From Eupransor demetentiae (lineage in GTDB: Bacteria > Bacillota > Bacilli > Lactobacillales > Lactobacillaceae), in NCBI RefSeq assembly GCF_963930865.1, contig NZ_CAWVOH010000001.1:62001-126000 (forward strand): a DNA stretch of 64,000 nucleotides, in the 5' to 3' direction. Of the stretch, positions 41,556 through 49,831 are shown piece after piece (position 1 is the stretch's first letter; the number at the start of each line of letters is the position of its first letter). A model generated the notes under the pieces. The model was given only the letters and a program-made list of their open reading frames with translations, did no database searches and was not told the origin of the DNA. A program made the translations under genes and the position numbers.

Positions 41556-42512
41556 ATGCAGGCTTACCTCGTTAAAAAAGCAGGCGGACCCGAGGTTTTG
41601 GAAAGGGTTACGCGACCCAAACCAGGAGTTAAACCGGGCTGGAGTCGGATTAAAATCAAGGGCTTTGGCTTGAATCATTCAGAAGTTTTCACCCGGGAAG
41701 GGAAGTCACCTAGCGTGCATTTTCCAAGAATCTTGGGCATTGAAGCCGTTGGTGTGATCGATGGGAGTTCGGATGAAGAAAAGTTACCGCTTGGAAGGGC
41801 CGTGGTTACCTTTATGGGCGAAATGGACCGGGCCTACGACGGCAGTTATTCGGAATATGTTCTAGTGCCCAATAAGCAAATTTACCCCGTAAAAACTAAT
41901 TTTTCCTGGACTGACTTGGCAGCAATACCAGAAACTTTTTATACGGCCTATGGAATTTTTAAGAGTCTTCAGTTTAAAGCCGACGACCAGCTCTTGATTC
42001 GAGCGGCCAGTTCTAGCGTTGGTTTTGCCCTGTTAAAGCTGGTCAAGGCCCTACCTTTTTCCGTTCAAGTGACTGGCACGACTCGTTCTGCAGCTAAGGC
42101 TAAAGCTTTACAGGCGGCAGGTTTTGACCAGGTGATTGTGACCGATAATCCTAATCAACTGGAATCGAAATTGAATTTTGATAAAATGGCGGATTTAATT
42201 GGGCCCACTAGCTTGCTTGATTCCTTTGCTCACTTGAAGGAATACGGCATTGTCAGTTCGACAGGGCAGCTCGGGGGGCAATGGACGCTGCCAAATTTTG
42301 ATCCGATTTCTGATATCCCGAACAATCGCTATTTAACCGGTTTTTATTCCGGAGACGTCGAACCTGGCGTTCTTCAGGCAATGTTCAATTATCTTGAAGA
42401 TCAGTATGTCGATGTTCGTCCAAATAAGGTTTTCCCTTTTTTAGATTTAGTCGCTGCTCACCATTATCTTGACAGGGCTGAGGGAATGGGAAAAGTCGTG
42501 GTCATGTTATAG
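41556..42512 (+). CDS. MDR-family NAD(P)-dependent oxidoreductase (quinone reductase-like)
   Basis: A 318-residue zinc-independent medium-chain dehydrogenase/reductase. GFGLNHSEVFTREG and FPRILGIEAVGVI mark the N-terminal domain, and LLIRAASSSVGFALLKLVKAL the cofactor-binding fold. Such enzymes reduce quinones or other electrophiles with NADPH. AAGGAG lies 7 bases before ATG 41556, and the gene starts 10 bases after the transporter, so it is in the same operon. Control by the divergent thiol-bearing HxlR protein would make functional sense. Confidence 0.85.
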   Translation: MQAYLVKKAGGPEVLERVTRPKPGVKPGWSRIKIKGFGLNHSEVFTREGKSPSVHFPRILGIEAVGVIDGSSDEEKLPLGRAVVTFMGEMDRAYDGSYSEYVLVPNKQIYPVKTNFSWTDLAAIPETFYTAYGIFKSLQFKADDQLLIRAASSSVGFALLKLVKALPFSVQVTGTTRSAAKAKALQAAGFDQVIVTDNPNQLESKLNFDKMADLIGPTSLLDSFAHLKEYGIVSSTGQLGGQWTLPNFDPISDIPNNRYLTGFYSGDVEPGVLQAMFNYLEDQYVDVRPNKVFPFLDLVAAHHYLDRAEGMGKVVVML

Positions 42513-42521
42513 GAGAGTATT

Positions 42522-42953
42522 ATGCAAATCAAACAGACGGAGAATCACGATTTAATCAAACTTGAAAAGGGTGACCAGCTAATGGCCGCCATTAAAGAAT
42601 TTGCTCTAGAAAAGCAGGTATCTGGGACTTTTAGCGGCATCGGTGCAATGGACAAGGTTGTTATCTCAACCTATTTACCAGAAAAAAGTGATTTTCTCGA
42701 CCACGAAAAAGAGGGCCTGCTGGAGATGTTCACTTTGACAGGTAATGTTTCTTGGAACGATGCGGAACCGGTCGTTCATGCGCATGCGGGATTTTCTTTT
42801 TTAGATGGTAATCAGGAAGTGGCGGTCATTGCTGGTGATTTGCGTGAAGCCCATGTTTCCTATACGGCGGAGATTCTTTTTGTACCGGAAACAGAAAAAA
42901 TTATGCGCGAATTTGATTCCAAAGCTGGCATTGATGTCTGGAAATTAAATTAA
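42522..42953 (+). CDS. PPC-domain (DUF296) protein
   Basis: A 143-residue protein of the PPC/DUF296 family. The fold markers are GTFSGIGAMDKVVIS, LTGNVSWNDAEPVVHAHAGF (with conserved histidines) and GDLREAHVSYTAEIL. In plants this domain occurs in AT-hook proteins; bacterial single-domain forms are trimeric with a possible metal site and no settled function. It starts 9 bases after the MDR gene and closes the operon. Confidence 0.85.
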   Translation: MQIKQTENHDLIKLEKGDQLMAAIKEFALEKQVSGTFSGIGAMDKVVISTYLPEKSDFLDHEKEGLLEMFTLTGNVSWNDAEPVVHAHAGFSFLDGNQEVAVIAGDLREAHVSYTAEILFVPETEKIMREFDSKAGIDVWKLN

Positions 42954-42954
42954 A

Positions 42955-42990
42955 AAGAGCTGACGGCTAATTTTTAGTCATCAGCTTTTG
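42955..42990 (+). terminator. Terminator of the osmoprotectant operon
   Basis: AGCTGA-C-GGCTAA pairs with TTAGTC-A-TCAGCT (one C.A mismatch) around a T loop, followed by TTTTG. Moderate T-run. Confidence 0.65.
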
Positions 42991-43035
42991 TTATACTAGA
43001 AGAAGATTAAGCCTTTGCTGCCAATGGAGAAAAGC

Positions 43036-44343
43036 ATGATTTTACCAGAACTATTAGAAAAATTTGAGTCGGATTTTAAAGAGAAAACGCCCATTCAAGC
43101 GGCCTTATTTGATCGGCTGGCGGAGGGTGAATCACTCTTTGGTTTGGCACCGACTGGTTCCGGTAAAACCTTGGCCTTTACCTTGCCCCTGCTTTCCCGT
43201 TTGGACCTAACCGCTAAGCAAAGCCAAATGATGATTTTGGCGCCTTCCCAGGAATTGGGAGCGCAGTTGGCTCAAGTTATTCGTCCTTATGCCAGCTTGA
43301 TTGGCGTGAAAGTGGCAGCCTTAATTGGAGGTGCCAACGGTAAACGCCAGGCGGACAAGTTGAAAAAGGAAAAGCCTGCTGTTGTCGTCGGCACGCTGGG
43401 TCGGATTCAGACCATGATTGCCGGCGGTGCTCTCAAAACCAAGCACATTAGCATGCTAGTCATTGATGAAGCAGATGCCACCATTACCGAAGAGCATCGC
43501 GAAGATTTGGAAAAGTTGGCTGATTCTTTGCCCGCCTTGCAGCAGGTTAGTCTCTTTTCGGCAACCTCCGGTGTTGATTTGGCCTGGGTGCAGCAACTCT
43601 TCGGGCAAGCGGTTACGCCCGTTTCCGTTGGGCAACAGGCGCCGAAAAGCATTGACCATACTTATTTGCACGTTGATGCTCGCGCCAGTCACAAAGTTTT
43701 GATTGAATTAGCTCGGCGCCATATTCAAGCCTTGGTTTTCTTTAATTCGATTAATGCCTTGGTTGCCGCGCAGGCTGCACTACGTCACGAGCACGCCTCC
43801 GTCATGTCGGTTGGGAATAACGAAAAGTCCCACTTGAAGCGAGCCGATGCTTTGAAATCCTTTAAGAAGGGTGACTTGGACTTGCTTTTGGCAACGGATG
43901 TGGCCGGGCGTGGCCTTGATATTACCGGCCTTCCTCTGGTCGTAAATGCCCAGGTACCCCGTAACTTAACCACTTACCTGCATCGTTCCGGTCGTACCGG
44001 CCGTGCCGGTCAAAAGGGAAAAGTTTTGACCTTGGGAAACGATCACGACATTCGCTTGCTCAAGCAGTACTTGCCCGATGACATCGAACTAACAAAGTTT
44101 TCCTGGTCGGCCTTTAACACTAAGAAAGCGTCGAAGCCAACCGCAGAAAAAGCCGAAGATAGTCAAAAAGAAAGTCCACATGCAGAAGAGTCTGTCTCTC
44201 AACGCCCCAAAGCTGCTCCAGCCAAGAAAAAGCCAGCAGCTGCAGCAATTCAGACTGTTGGCAAAGTCAAAGCGAAGAAAAAGCACCAGGCCCGTAAGCG
44301 TAAGAATAAGGGTAAGCCCAAGTGGGCCCAGCAACATGATTAA
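43036..44343 (+). CDS. DEAD-box RNA helicase
   Basis: A 435-residue superfamily 2 RNA helicase: APTGSGKT (motif I), VIDEADAT (motif II, DEAD), FSATSG (motif III), DVAGRGLDI (motif V) and HRSGRTGRAG (motif VI). The C-terminal ~85 residues are strongly basic (KAKKKHQARKRKNKGK), suited to RNA binding. It is CshB/YfmL-like in size. GGAG 7 bases upstream favours ATG 43036 over an in-frame TTG at 43015. Likely roles are mRNA decay or ribosome assembly, especially in the cold. Confidence 0.9.
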   Translation: MILPELLEKFESDFKEKTPIQAALFDRLAEGESLFGLAPTGSGKTLAFTLPLLSRLDLTAKQSQMMILAPSQELGAQLAQVIRPYASLIGVKVAALIGGANGKRQADKLKKEKPAVVVGTLGRIQTMIAGGALKTKHISMLVIDEADATITEEHREDLEKLADSLPALQQVSLFSATSGVDLAWVQQLFGQAVTPVSVGQQAPKSIDHTYLHVDARASHKVLIELARRHIQALVFFNSINALVAAQAALRHEHASVMSVGNNEKSHLKRADALKSFKKGDLDLLLATDVAGRGLDITGLPLVVNAQVPRNLTTYLHRSGRTGRAGQKGKVLTLGNDHDIRLLKQYLPDDIELTKFSWSAFNTKKASKPTAEKAEDSQKESPHAEESVSQRPKAAPAKKKPAAAAIQTVGKVKAKKKHQARKRKNKGKPKWAQQHD

Positions 44344-44349
44344 GATAAT

Positions 44350-44386
44350 GGACTCCAAACTGAAGGGTTTGGAGTTTTTATTTTTG
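44350..44386 (+). terminator. Terminator after the helicase gene
   Basis: ACTCCAAAC (44352-44360) / GTTTGGAGT (44367-44375) followed by T-rich sequence. Confidence 0.85.
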
Positions 44387-44443
44387 CCAAAGCCAACTCC
44401 TCAAAAGCCTGTTATAAAGCCGGTTGCGACCTCCGCCCGTAAC

Positions 44444-44526
44444 TTGAGACAGTAATTTTTGATGAGGTATTGTAAAAAAACACTCGATTCTGAATACTTA
44501 GTGACAGGCATATTTGACCGATCAAG
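44444..44526 (+). promoter_or_regulatory. Promoter and possible operator of the HTH-ABC operon
   Basis: -35 TTGAGA (44444-44449), 18-base spacer, -10 TATTGT (44468-44473). Downstream, TTGACCGATCAA (44515-44526) is a small inverted repeat TTGA-N4-TCAA, 19 bases before the start codon, and a candidate operator for the HTH domain. The rest of the 200-base gap after the helicase holds only its terminator. Confidence 0.45.
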
Positions 44527-44545
44527 ATAAAGGAATGGGAAAAGG

Positions 44546-45445
44546 ATGAAAAATCAGTTTGGGAGTCAGTTAGTTATGCTGCGGCAGAAAAAGAATCTGT
44601 CACAAGAAGGACTAGCGCAAAAATTATTTGTATCACGGCAGTCAATTTCAAAATGGGAAAATGGGGAAGTCGAACCCAGCATTGATAAGTTAATCATGCT
44701 GGCTGAAATTTTCGCCGTTGACTTGGATTTTCTTCTTTTAGGGAAAAGTCAGCACGATGAGGTCATTTTGAAAATGGCGAAAGTTCAAAAGCACTTTGAT
44801 AAAGCGGTATTACGCGACGTGAATTTAGAAGTCCGGAGTCGCGACCGCATTGCGCTGCTCGGTAGCAATGGTTCCGGTAAAACGACCATCGTGAATTTGA
44901 TTTTGGGTGCCTATCGCCCTAATGGCGGTCAGATTCAGCGTTATTTTAAGCCGGAAGATGACCTCAGCGTCATGCCCCAAGAAAATCATTTATTGGAAGC
45001 CTTGCGCCTAAAAGAACAGGTTGCCTTATCGGCAAAAATTCAAGGCCAGTACAAGGCGCAAAATCTTAAGGAACTGGTCAATCAATTTCATTTAACTGAC
45101 CAAAGTAGAAAATTAATTAGCCAGCTATCAGGCGGACAAAAACGACGTTTGGCGCTTTTGCTAGCTCTATTGAAACCAAGTAAGTTGGTCATTTTGGATG
45201 AACCGACAGTGGGGATGGACCTTGAATCGATTGACTTCTTCTGGAGCTACCTCGAACATGTCTCCGGTGCTGTCATCACCATTACCCACGATTTTAATCA
45301 AATTGACCGCTACTTTAACCGGGTACTGCTGCTTAAAGATGGCGTGATAGCCGCTGATGAACGCGTCGCGACCATTCACTCCAACAACCAAACAATTGAG
45401 CAGTGGTACCGTGCTAACAACCAAAGTCAGGAGCAGCCCGCATGA
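44546..45445 (+). CDS. XRE-type HTH domain fused to an ABC transporter ATPase
   Basis: A 299-residue protein with two domains in one frame. Residues about 5-65 are an HTH_3/XRE DNA-binding domain (LRQKKNLSQEGLAQKLFVSR then QSISKWENGEVEPS). From residue 73 on is an ABC ATPase: Walker A GSNGSGKT (106-113), Q-loop Q145, signature LSGGQ (194-198), Walker B LVILDE (214-219), H-loop H248. All catalytic elements are present. The next gene, overlapping by four bases, is a six-segment ABC-2-type permease. The simplest reading is an exporter whose ATPase also binds DNA, perhaps to couple transport state to transcription. GGAAAAGGA precedes ATG 44546. Confidence 0.87.
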   Translation: MKNQFGSQLVMLRQKKNLSQEGLAQKLFVSRQSISKWENGEVEPSIDKLIMLAEIFAVDLDFLLLGKSQHDEVILKMAKVQKHFDKAVLRDVNLEVRSRDRIALLGSNGSGKTTIVNLILGAYRPNGGQIQRYFKPEDDLSVMPQENHLLEALRLKEQVALSAKIQGQYKAQNLKELVNQFHLTDQSRKLISQLSGGQKRRLALLLALLKPSKLVILDEPTVGMDLESIDFFWSYLEHVSGAVITITHDFNQIDRYFNRVLLLKDGVIAADERVATIHSNNQTIEQWYRANNQSQEQPA

Positions 45446-46173
45446 TGAATTGGATTCGTATTAAAAGCACTTTTCGTAATCGCCGTTTTGTTCTTTTTAC
45501 CCTTATATTCCCGCTAGGAACTTACTGGGCGATGAACAACATTGCGCATTCCGCCGGTTACAATAATTTTGAATTTAACACTTTCGCCTTTGTTACAGCC
45601 GTCATTATTGGAATCGCTGGAAATTCTGTCGTAACCTTTTCCAAGAAGATTGCGGACAGTCTAGGGTTTTACCGTTTGCAGGCTCAAACTTCGCATTATG
45701 GTTTCTTTTCTTGGTTGCGTGATGAGTCCTTGGTGAACTTGTTCTTAAATGCCGTCATCTGCCTTGCGGTTTTGCTCCTTGCTTTGGCTTGTGGCAACGT
45801 GCGTTTAACGAGTCACTTGCTGCTAATCATTACTTTACTGTTAATTTTGGGACTTTATTTAACAGGCATCGGCTTTTTCGTTGCTCAAGTTTTTGATCCT
45901 AAAACCATTTCTGCCTTGGCCATGCCGTTAAGCAGCGGAATGGGGAGTTTGATGATTCGCTGGGAAAGCTTTTTCAATTCAAATGATACTGTGATTGTAA
46001 TCTTGACGGCTATCCAAAAATTCTTCCCCGGCTATTATCTTTTCTTGATTATTGAAAAATTAAACGCTCAACAAAGCATCGCGATGGAACTCCTAGCCTT
46101 TATTGGCACTTCCTTGTTGCTCGTGATTCCTTTTGGACTACTGTTCCTTTCCAGAAAAATTAAAAGTGCGTAA
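45442..46173 (+). CDS. ABC-2-type permease partner of the HTH-ABC protein
   Basis: A 243-residue membrane protein with about six hydrophobic segments, the usual arrangement of ABC-2 exporters. A conserved amphipathic N-terminus (NWIRIKSTFRNRRFVLFTL) precedes the first segment. It shares no clear signature beyond family topology. ATGA overlap with the HTH-ABC gene shows strict coupling. No substrate gene (bacteriocin, immunity, lipid enzyme) is next to it. It could export a peptide, antibiotic or lipid; this is not decidable here. Confidence 0.8.
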   Translation: MMNWIRIKSTFRNRRFVLFTLIFPLGTYWAMNNIAHSAGYNNFEFNTFAFVTAVIIGIAGNSVVTFSKKIADSLGFYRLQAQTSHYGFFSWLRDESLVNLFLNAVICLAVLLLALACGNVRLTSHLLLIITLLLILGLYLTGIGFFVAQVFDPKTISALAMPLSSGMGSLMIRWESFFNSNDTVIVILTAIQKFFPGYYLFLIIEKLNAQQSIAMELLAFIGTSLLLVIPFGLLFLSRKIKSA

Positions 46174-46179
46174 AGAGAT

Positions 46180-46214
46180 GGCTAGTAAACTCTACCGAGT
46201 TTGCTAGCTTTTTG
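46180..46214 (+). terminator. Terminator of the HTH-ABC operon
   Basis: GCTAGTAAACTC (46181-46192) / GAGTTTGCTAGC (46197-46208), loop TACC, one G.U pair, then T5. Confidence 0.88.
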
Positions 46215-46248
46215 CTTTGTAAATCCATCATTCCAAGCGAAATTCCTA

Positions 46249-46303
46249 TGCTAAAATGGAGTAAGTTTACCGGGTTAATTTTGAAGTGGGCTAGTGCCCG
46301 CTT
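46249..46303 (+). promoter_or_regulatory. Promoter and 5' UTR hairpin of mutM
   Basis: Extended -10 TGC-TAAAAT (46249-46257). In the leader, AAGTGGGC (46284-46291) pairs with GCCCGCTT (46296-46303) across TAGT, an 8-bp hairpin 13 bases before the ribosome-binding site. No T-run follows, so it is not a terminator. Confidence 0.5.
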
Positions 46304-46325
46304 TGAATGTAAAAAGGAGTTAACG

Positions 46326-47165
46326 ATGCCTGAATTACCAGAAGTTGAAACGGTCCGTCGCGGACTAAATATTCAAGTTAAAGGGGCTACGATTCAAGAA
46401 GTCGAAGTGCCTTATCCTAAGGTTGTTCAGAGCAGTTTGCAGGATTTCAAGAAGGACTTGATTGGCGCAACCATTACTGAGGTTGACCGCCGCGGCAAGT
46501 ACTTGCTTTTCCAATTCTCAAACAACAAAACGATGGTTTCCCATCTACGTATGGAAGGACAGTACTCGGTGGAACCCCTGGGGGCTGAGCCACATAAGCA
46601 CACCGAAGTCATTTTTAAGTTGACGGACGAACGTCAGCTCATGTACAACGATACGCGCCGCTTTGGACGAATGACTTTGGCCGACAGCGACGAAATCATT
46701 CAAGAAGTTCCGACTTTGGCCGAACTGGGGCCAGAACCTACCGAGGAAGACTTGCATTTAGGCTACATGGTCAAGATTTTCGGTAAGTCCCATCGCCAGA
46801 TTAAGCCTTTCTTGCTCGATCAAAGCAAGATTGCCGGTTTGGGCAACATCTACGTCGATGAAGTCCTTTGGCAAACCAAGATTCACCCCGAAACTTTAAC
46901 GGACCAGTTGACCCGCAAGCAGCTCGAAGAACTTCGCGAAAACATCATTGCTGAAATTAAGAAGGCGATTGCCAATCACGGTACGACCGTCCATTCTTTC
47001 AGTAACGTTTTTGGTAAGGTTGGTGAATTTCAAAATCAGCTCGATGTATACGGACGAGCCGGCAAACCTTGCCGCCGTTGTGGCGAAACTTTAATCAAAA
47101 TGAAGGTCGCCCAGCGTGGTACAACGATTTGTCCACGCGAACAAATTTTAGTAAAAAGTAAGTAA
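46326..47165 (+). CDS. mutM: Formamidopyrimidine-DNA glycosylase
   Basis: A 279-residue base-excision glycosylase/AP lyase. After Met removal the catalytic Pro is in PELPEVETVRRGL; the conserved lysine is in DRRGKYLLF and the HLRMEGQY loop is present. It removes 8-oxoguanine. The C-terminal zinc finger is altered: CRRCG supplies two cysteines and TTICPREQ the third, but the fourth cysteine position is Glu (CPxC is CPRE). AAAAAGGAG fixes ATG 46326. It heads a mutM-DUF975-coaE-dnaB-dnaI cluster. Confidence 0.94.
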   Translation: MPELPEVETVRRGLNIQVKGATIQEVEVPYPKVVQSSLQDFKKDLIGATITEVDRRGKYLLFQFSNNKTMVSHLRMEGQYSVEPLGAEPHKHTEVIFKLTDERQLMYNDTRRFGRMTLADSDEIIQEVPTLAELGPEPTEEDLHLGYMVKIFGKSHRQIKPFLLDQSKIAGLGNIYVDEVLWQTKIHPETLTDQLTRKQLEELRENIIAEIKKAIANHGTTVHSFSNVFGKVGEFQNQLDVYGRAGKPCRRCGETLIKMKVAQRGTTICPREQILVKSK

Positions 47166-47174
47166 AGGATTAGC

Positions 47175-47903
47175 ATGAAGCCAGAAAAAATTAGCATTCG
47201 TCGAGTCAAGTTAACGGCTCGCCAACAATTAAAGAAATCTTTCAGTGATGCTTTAAAGGCCAATTTTTTCATGATCGTTTTTCAGGTTATCCAGGTCTGG
47301 ATTCTGGCACTCAGTATTTTGACTATCATTATGACGGTCAATGATCCAAGTAGTTCTTCCACGTCTGGCAGTAACAACCCCTTGGGACCGGAGAATATTA
47401 TCACGGTCCTTGCTCGAGCGGTCATGACCCTGTTTGTCTGGTCAGCCTTGTGGACGACGATTGATGCTTTCCAGGCGCCCAACAGTAAGGTCACTTTCCG
47501 CCAAACTTTGCAGAGCTTTACCAACGGCCATTTTGGTGTGACCTTCTTACTTGCCCTGGTGCAAAACATTTTGCTCAAATTGTGGACGGTCTTAACCATG
47601 CCTTTGTTAAGCATTCCGGGAATCGTGAAGCGCTTTTCATATTCGCAGACCTACTATGCTTACAAAATGGATTTGCTCTTTAACCGTAAGCAGCGTTCAT
47701 TGACGGACTACATTACGATTTCGCGCCGGGTCATGGATGGGCATAAGTGGGAGCTCTTTCGCCTAGAACTGTCATTTTTCTTCTGGCATCTCCTTGGGAT
47801 TTTGACCTTTGGGCTGGGCTACATCTACGTTTTGCCTTATCTTTACACTAGCCGGGTCGTCTATTCGACTCAGATTTTTGCTCAAGCGGTAAAGGAGCCT
47901 TAA
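47175..47903 (+). CDS. DUF975 membrane protein, copy 3
   Basis: A 242-residue relative of the two DUF975 proteins at 31-32.5 kb, recognised by RRVMDGHKWELFRLELSFF and following hydrophobic segments. A serine-rich extracellular-type loop (NDPSSSSTSGSNN) and a longer N-terminus distinguish it. It sits 9 bases after mutM and 2 bases before coaE, so it is embedded in a DNA repair/CoA/replication operon. The function is unknown. Confidence 0.8.
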   Translation: MKPEKISIRRVKLTARQQLKKSFSDALKANFFMIVFQVIQVWILALSILTIIMTVNDPSSSSTSGSNNPLGPENIITVLARAVMTLFVWSALWTTIDAFQAPNSKVTFRQTLQSFTNGHFGVTFLLALVQNILLKLWTVLTMPLLSIPGIVKRFSYSQTYYAYKMDLLFNRKQRSLTDYITISRRVMDGHKWELFRLELSFFFWHLLGILTFGLGYIYVLPYLYTSRVVYSTQIFAQAVKEP

Positions 47904-47905
47904 TC

Positions 47906-48517
47906 ATGAAAATCATTGGTTTAACGGGTGGCATTGCCACGGGAAAGTCAACCGTTAGCAAAATGCTGGCTCAAGCCGGTTTTCCCATTGTGGATGCTGA
48001 TTTAGTGGCCCGCGAGGTCGTCGAACCCGGCACAACCACACTGGAAAAAATTAAGATGGCCTTTGGTGCCAACATTATTGATAACGGCGTTTTAGACCGT
48101 AAGCGGCTTGGCGAACGGATCTTTGCAGATCCTAGTCAACGGCGGGAATTGGACCAAATTATTCAACCCGCCATAAAGAGCGCCATGGAAGATAAGATTG
48201 CCTTTTGGCGGATGCAGAAGGTGCCGCTTCTGATTATCGACTTGGCTCTTTTGTTTGAACGGGGCTACGATAAAACCGACCTCTTTGACAAGATTGTTTT
48301 GGTCATGACGGACCGGCGGATCCAACTGGAGCGCTTAATGGCACGTAACCACTTATCTTTGGCCGAAGCCGAGCAGCGGGTTAATTCCCAGATGAAAAGC
48401 GAGCAAAAATTGGCCGGAGCTGATTTTGTGATTGATAATAACGGCAATTTGGACGACCTGAAACAGCAGGTTGACGAACTGATTGCAAAGTTACAGGAAT
48501 ATGGGCATGCGCAATGA
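47906..48517 (+). CDS. coaE: Dephospho-CoA kinase
   Basis: A 203-residue P-loop kinase making the last step of CoA synthesis. KIIGLTGGIATGKSTV holds the P-loop; DADLVAREVVEPG and PLLIIDLALLFERG are family motifs. AAAGGAG overlaps the end of the DUF975 gene and fixes ATG 47906. Its end overlaps dnaB by 11 bases. The mutM-coaE-dnaB-dnaI order is common in Firmicutes. Confidence 0.95.
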   Translation: MKIIGLTGGIATGKSTVSKMLAQAGFPIVDADLVAREVVEPGTTTLEKIKMAFGANIIDNGVLDRKRLGERIFADPSQRRELDQIIQPAIKSAMEDKIAFWRMQKVPLLIIDLALLFERGYDKTDLFDKIVLVMTDRRIQLERLMARNHLSLAEAEQRVNSQMKSEQKLAGADFVIDNNGNLDDLKQQVDELIAKLQEYGHAQ

Positions 48518-49823
48518 TGAATCCAAAACTGAATTAAAAGCTTCGGCGGGTTTGCTTTTGCAGAGTCGGTCCTTGATTTCAAATAGTGATTTGGAACGGC
48601 TAGACGACCTCTATTTACCTTTCTTAGGGCCCAATACAGCGGCTTTGTACCGTCTTTTGGCCAAAGAAGTTACCCATGTTGATGAATGGCAGGAACGACC
48701 GGACCATAATTTCATTTTGGATTCCTTGACGATGAGCTTGCCTGAATTCGTCCGTTCCCGCCGGCGTTTGGAAGGGGCTGGTTTGTTAAAAAGCTACTAC
48801 CTTCAAGATCAGTTGGGGGAGCTCTACACCTATCAATTGCTGGCGCCTTTGTCCGCGGAGGACTTTTTCAAGGAACCGCTTTTAGCAGGTTTGCTTTACA
48901 ACTATTTGGGTGAAGAACGCTTCTTACAACTCGAAAAGCGCTATGGCTTGCAAGGTCAGCGTGAAATCAAGGGTGAAGACTTATCCGCAAACTTCCTGCA
49001 AGTTTATGGCAGACAGGGCAACCGCCGTGCGCCAGCTAGTCAAATCCCAACGAGCACCAAGCCAAGTTTTGACCGCCAAGCTTCCGACTTTGATTTTAAG
49101 GGGATGACGGCTTTGGTACAGGGCACGCAAGAAGATGAAGTGGCACGCCACCGCGATTTCATTTTGGCCCAGCAGATTTTGTATGGCTTTAACGAGCAGG
49201 AAATGGCCCGAGCCGTTTCGCAGGCGACCTCTTTAGCAGATCATAAAATTGACGAGGGCCAGTTGCAACGGATTCTAGCCAGTCAGGGTCAGAGCGTAAA
49301 GCCTAAAGAAAAGGGGCCTTCCACGACGGTTGCAGCGAAAGAGTCGTCCAAGCAGCCCGTCTCGACAGCTTTAGAAGCCTTGCTGCAGGCCGCCAATGAA
49401 ATGGCGCCGATGGATTTCTTACAGGCCCTTAAGCAGGATAACCACGGTTTCGTTGCCAATAACGAACGGCGGATTTTGACCGACTTGATTGAAAAAACGA
49501 CCTTGCCTGCTCCAGTGATTAACATCCTGACCTATCAGGTTTTGGTGGGGATGGATAATACCAGCTTGAAGCGTAACTTGGTCGAGGCCATCGCCAATGA
49601 CTGGTCGAAGGCACAAATTAAGACGGCCGAGGGGGCGATTAAGGCCATCAAGGACCGTCAAAATCGCCCACAGAGCAAAACCAACAACTACCGTGGTAAG
49701 CCAAGAGCAACCCGGGTCGAACCAAAACTTGTTAAAAATGAGGACGCCCATCCTCAGAGTCATAATCAAGCCGATATGCAGGCCGCGTTGGCAGCTTTGC
49801 AACAGCTGCGTACCAAGAAGTGA
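48507..49823 (+). CDS. dnaB: Replication initiation/membrane attachment protein DnaB
   Basis: A 438-residue primosomal protein of the Gram-positive DnaB family (DnaD/DnaB fold), which acts with DnaD and DnaI to load the replicative helicase at oriC and restart sites. The C-terminal DnaD-like domain includes APMDFLQALKQ and LVEAIANDWSKAQI. ATG 48507 is chosen because AGGA (48495-48498) is 8 bases upstream; ATG 48501 is only 2 bases away. The start lies within the coaE end. Confidence 0.88.
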   Translation: MRNDESKTELKASAGLLLQSRSLISNSDLERLDDLYLPFLGPNTAALYRLLAKEVTHVDEWQERPDHNFILDSLTMSLPEFVRSRRRLEGAGLLKSYYLQDQLGELYTYQLLAPLSAEDFFKEPLLAGLLYNYLGEERFLQLEKRYGLQGQREIKGEDLSANFLQVYGRQGNRRAPASQIPTSTKPSFDRQASDFDFKGMTALVQGTQEDEVARHRDFILAQQILYGFNEQEMARAVSQATSLADHKIDEGQLQRILASQGQSVKPKEKGPSTTVAAKESSKQPVSTALEALLQAANEMAPMDFLQALKQDNHGFVANNERRILTDLIEKTTLPAPVINILTYQVLVGMDNTSLKRNLVEAIANDWSKAQIKTAEGAIKAIKDRQNRPQSKTNNYRGKPRATRVEPKLVKNEDAHPQSHNQADMQAALAALQQLRTKK

Positions 49824-49831
49824 GGTAAAGG

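Noticed and set aside
46212..46325. A 38-residue N-terminal extension of MutM
   Set aside because: MutM needs Pro right after the initiator Met for catalysis, and AAAAAGGAG supports ATG 46326.
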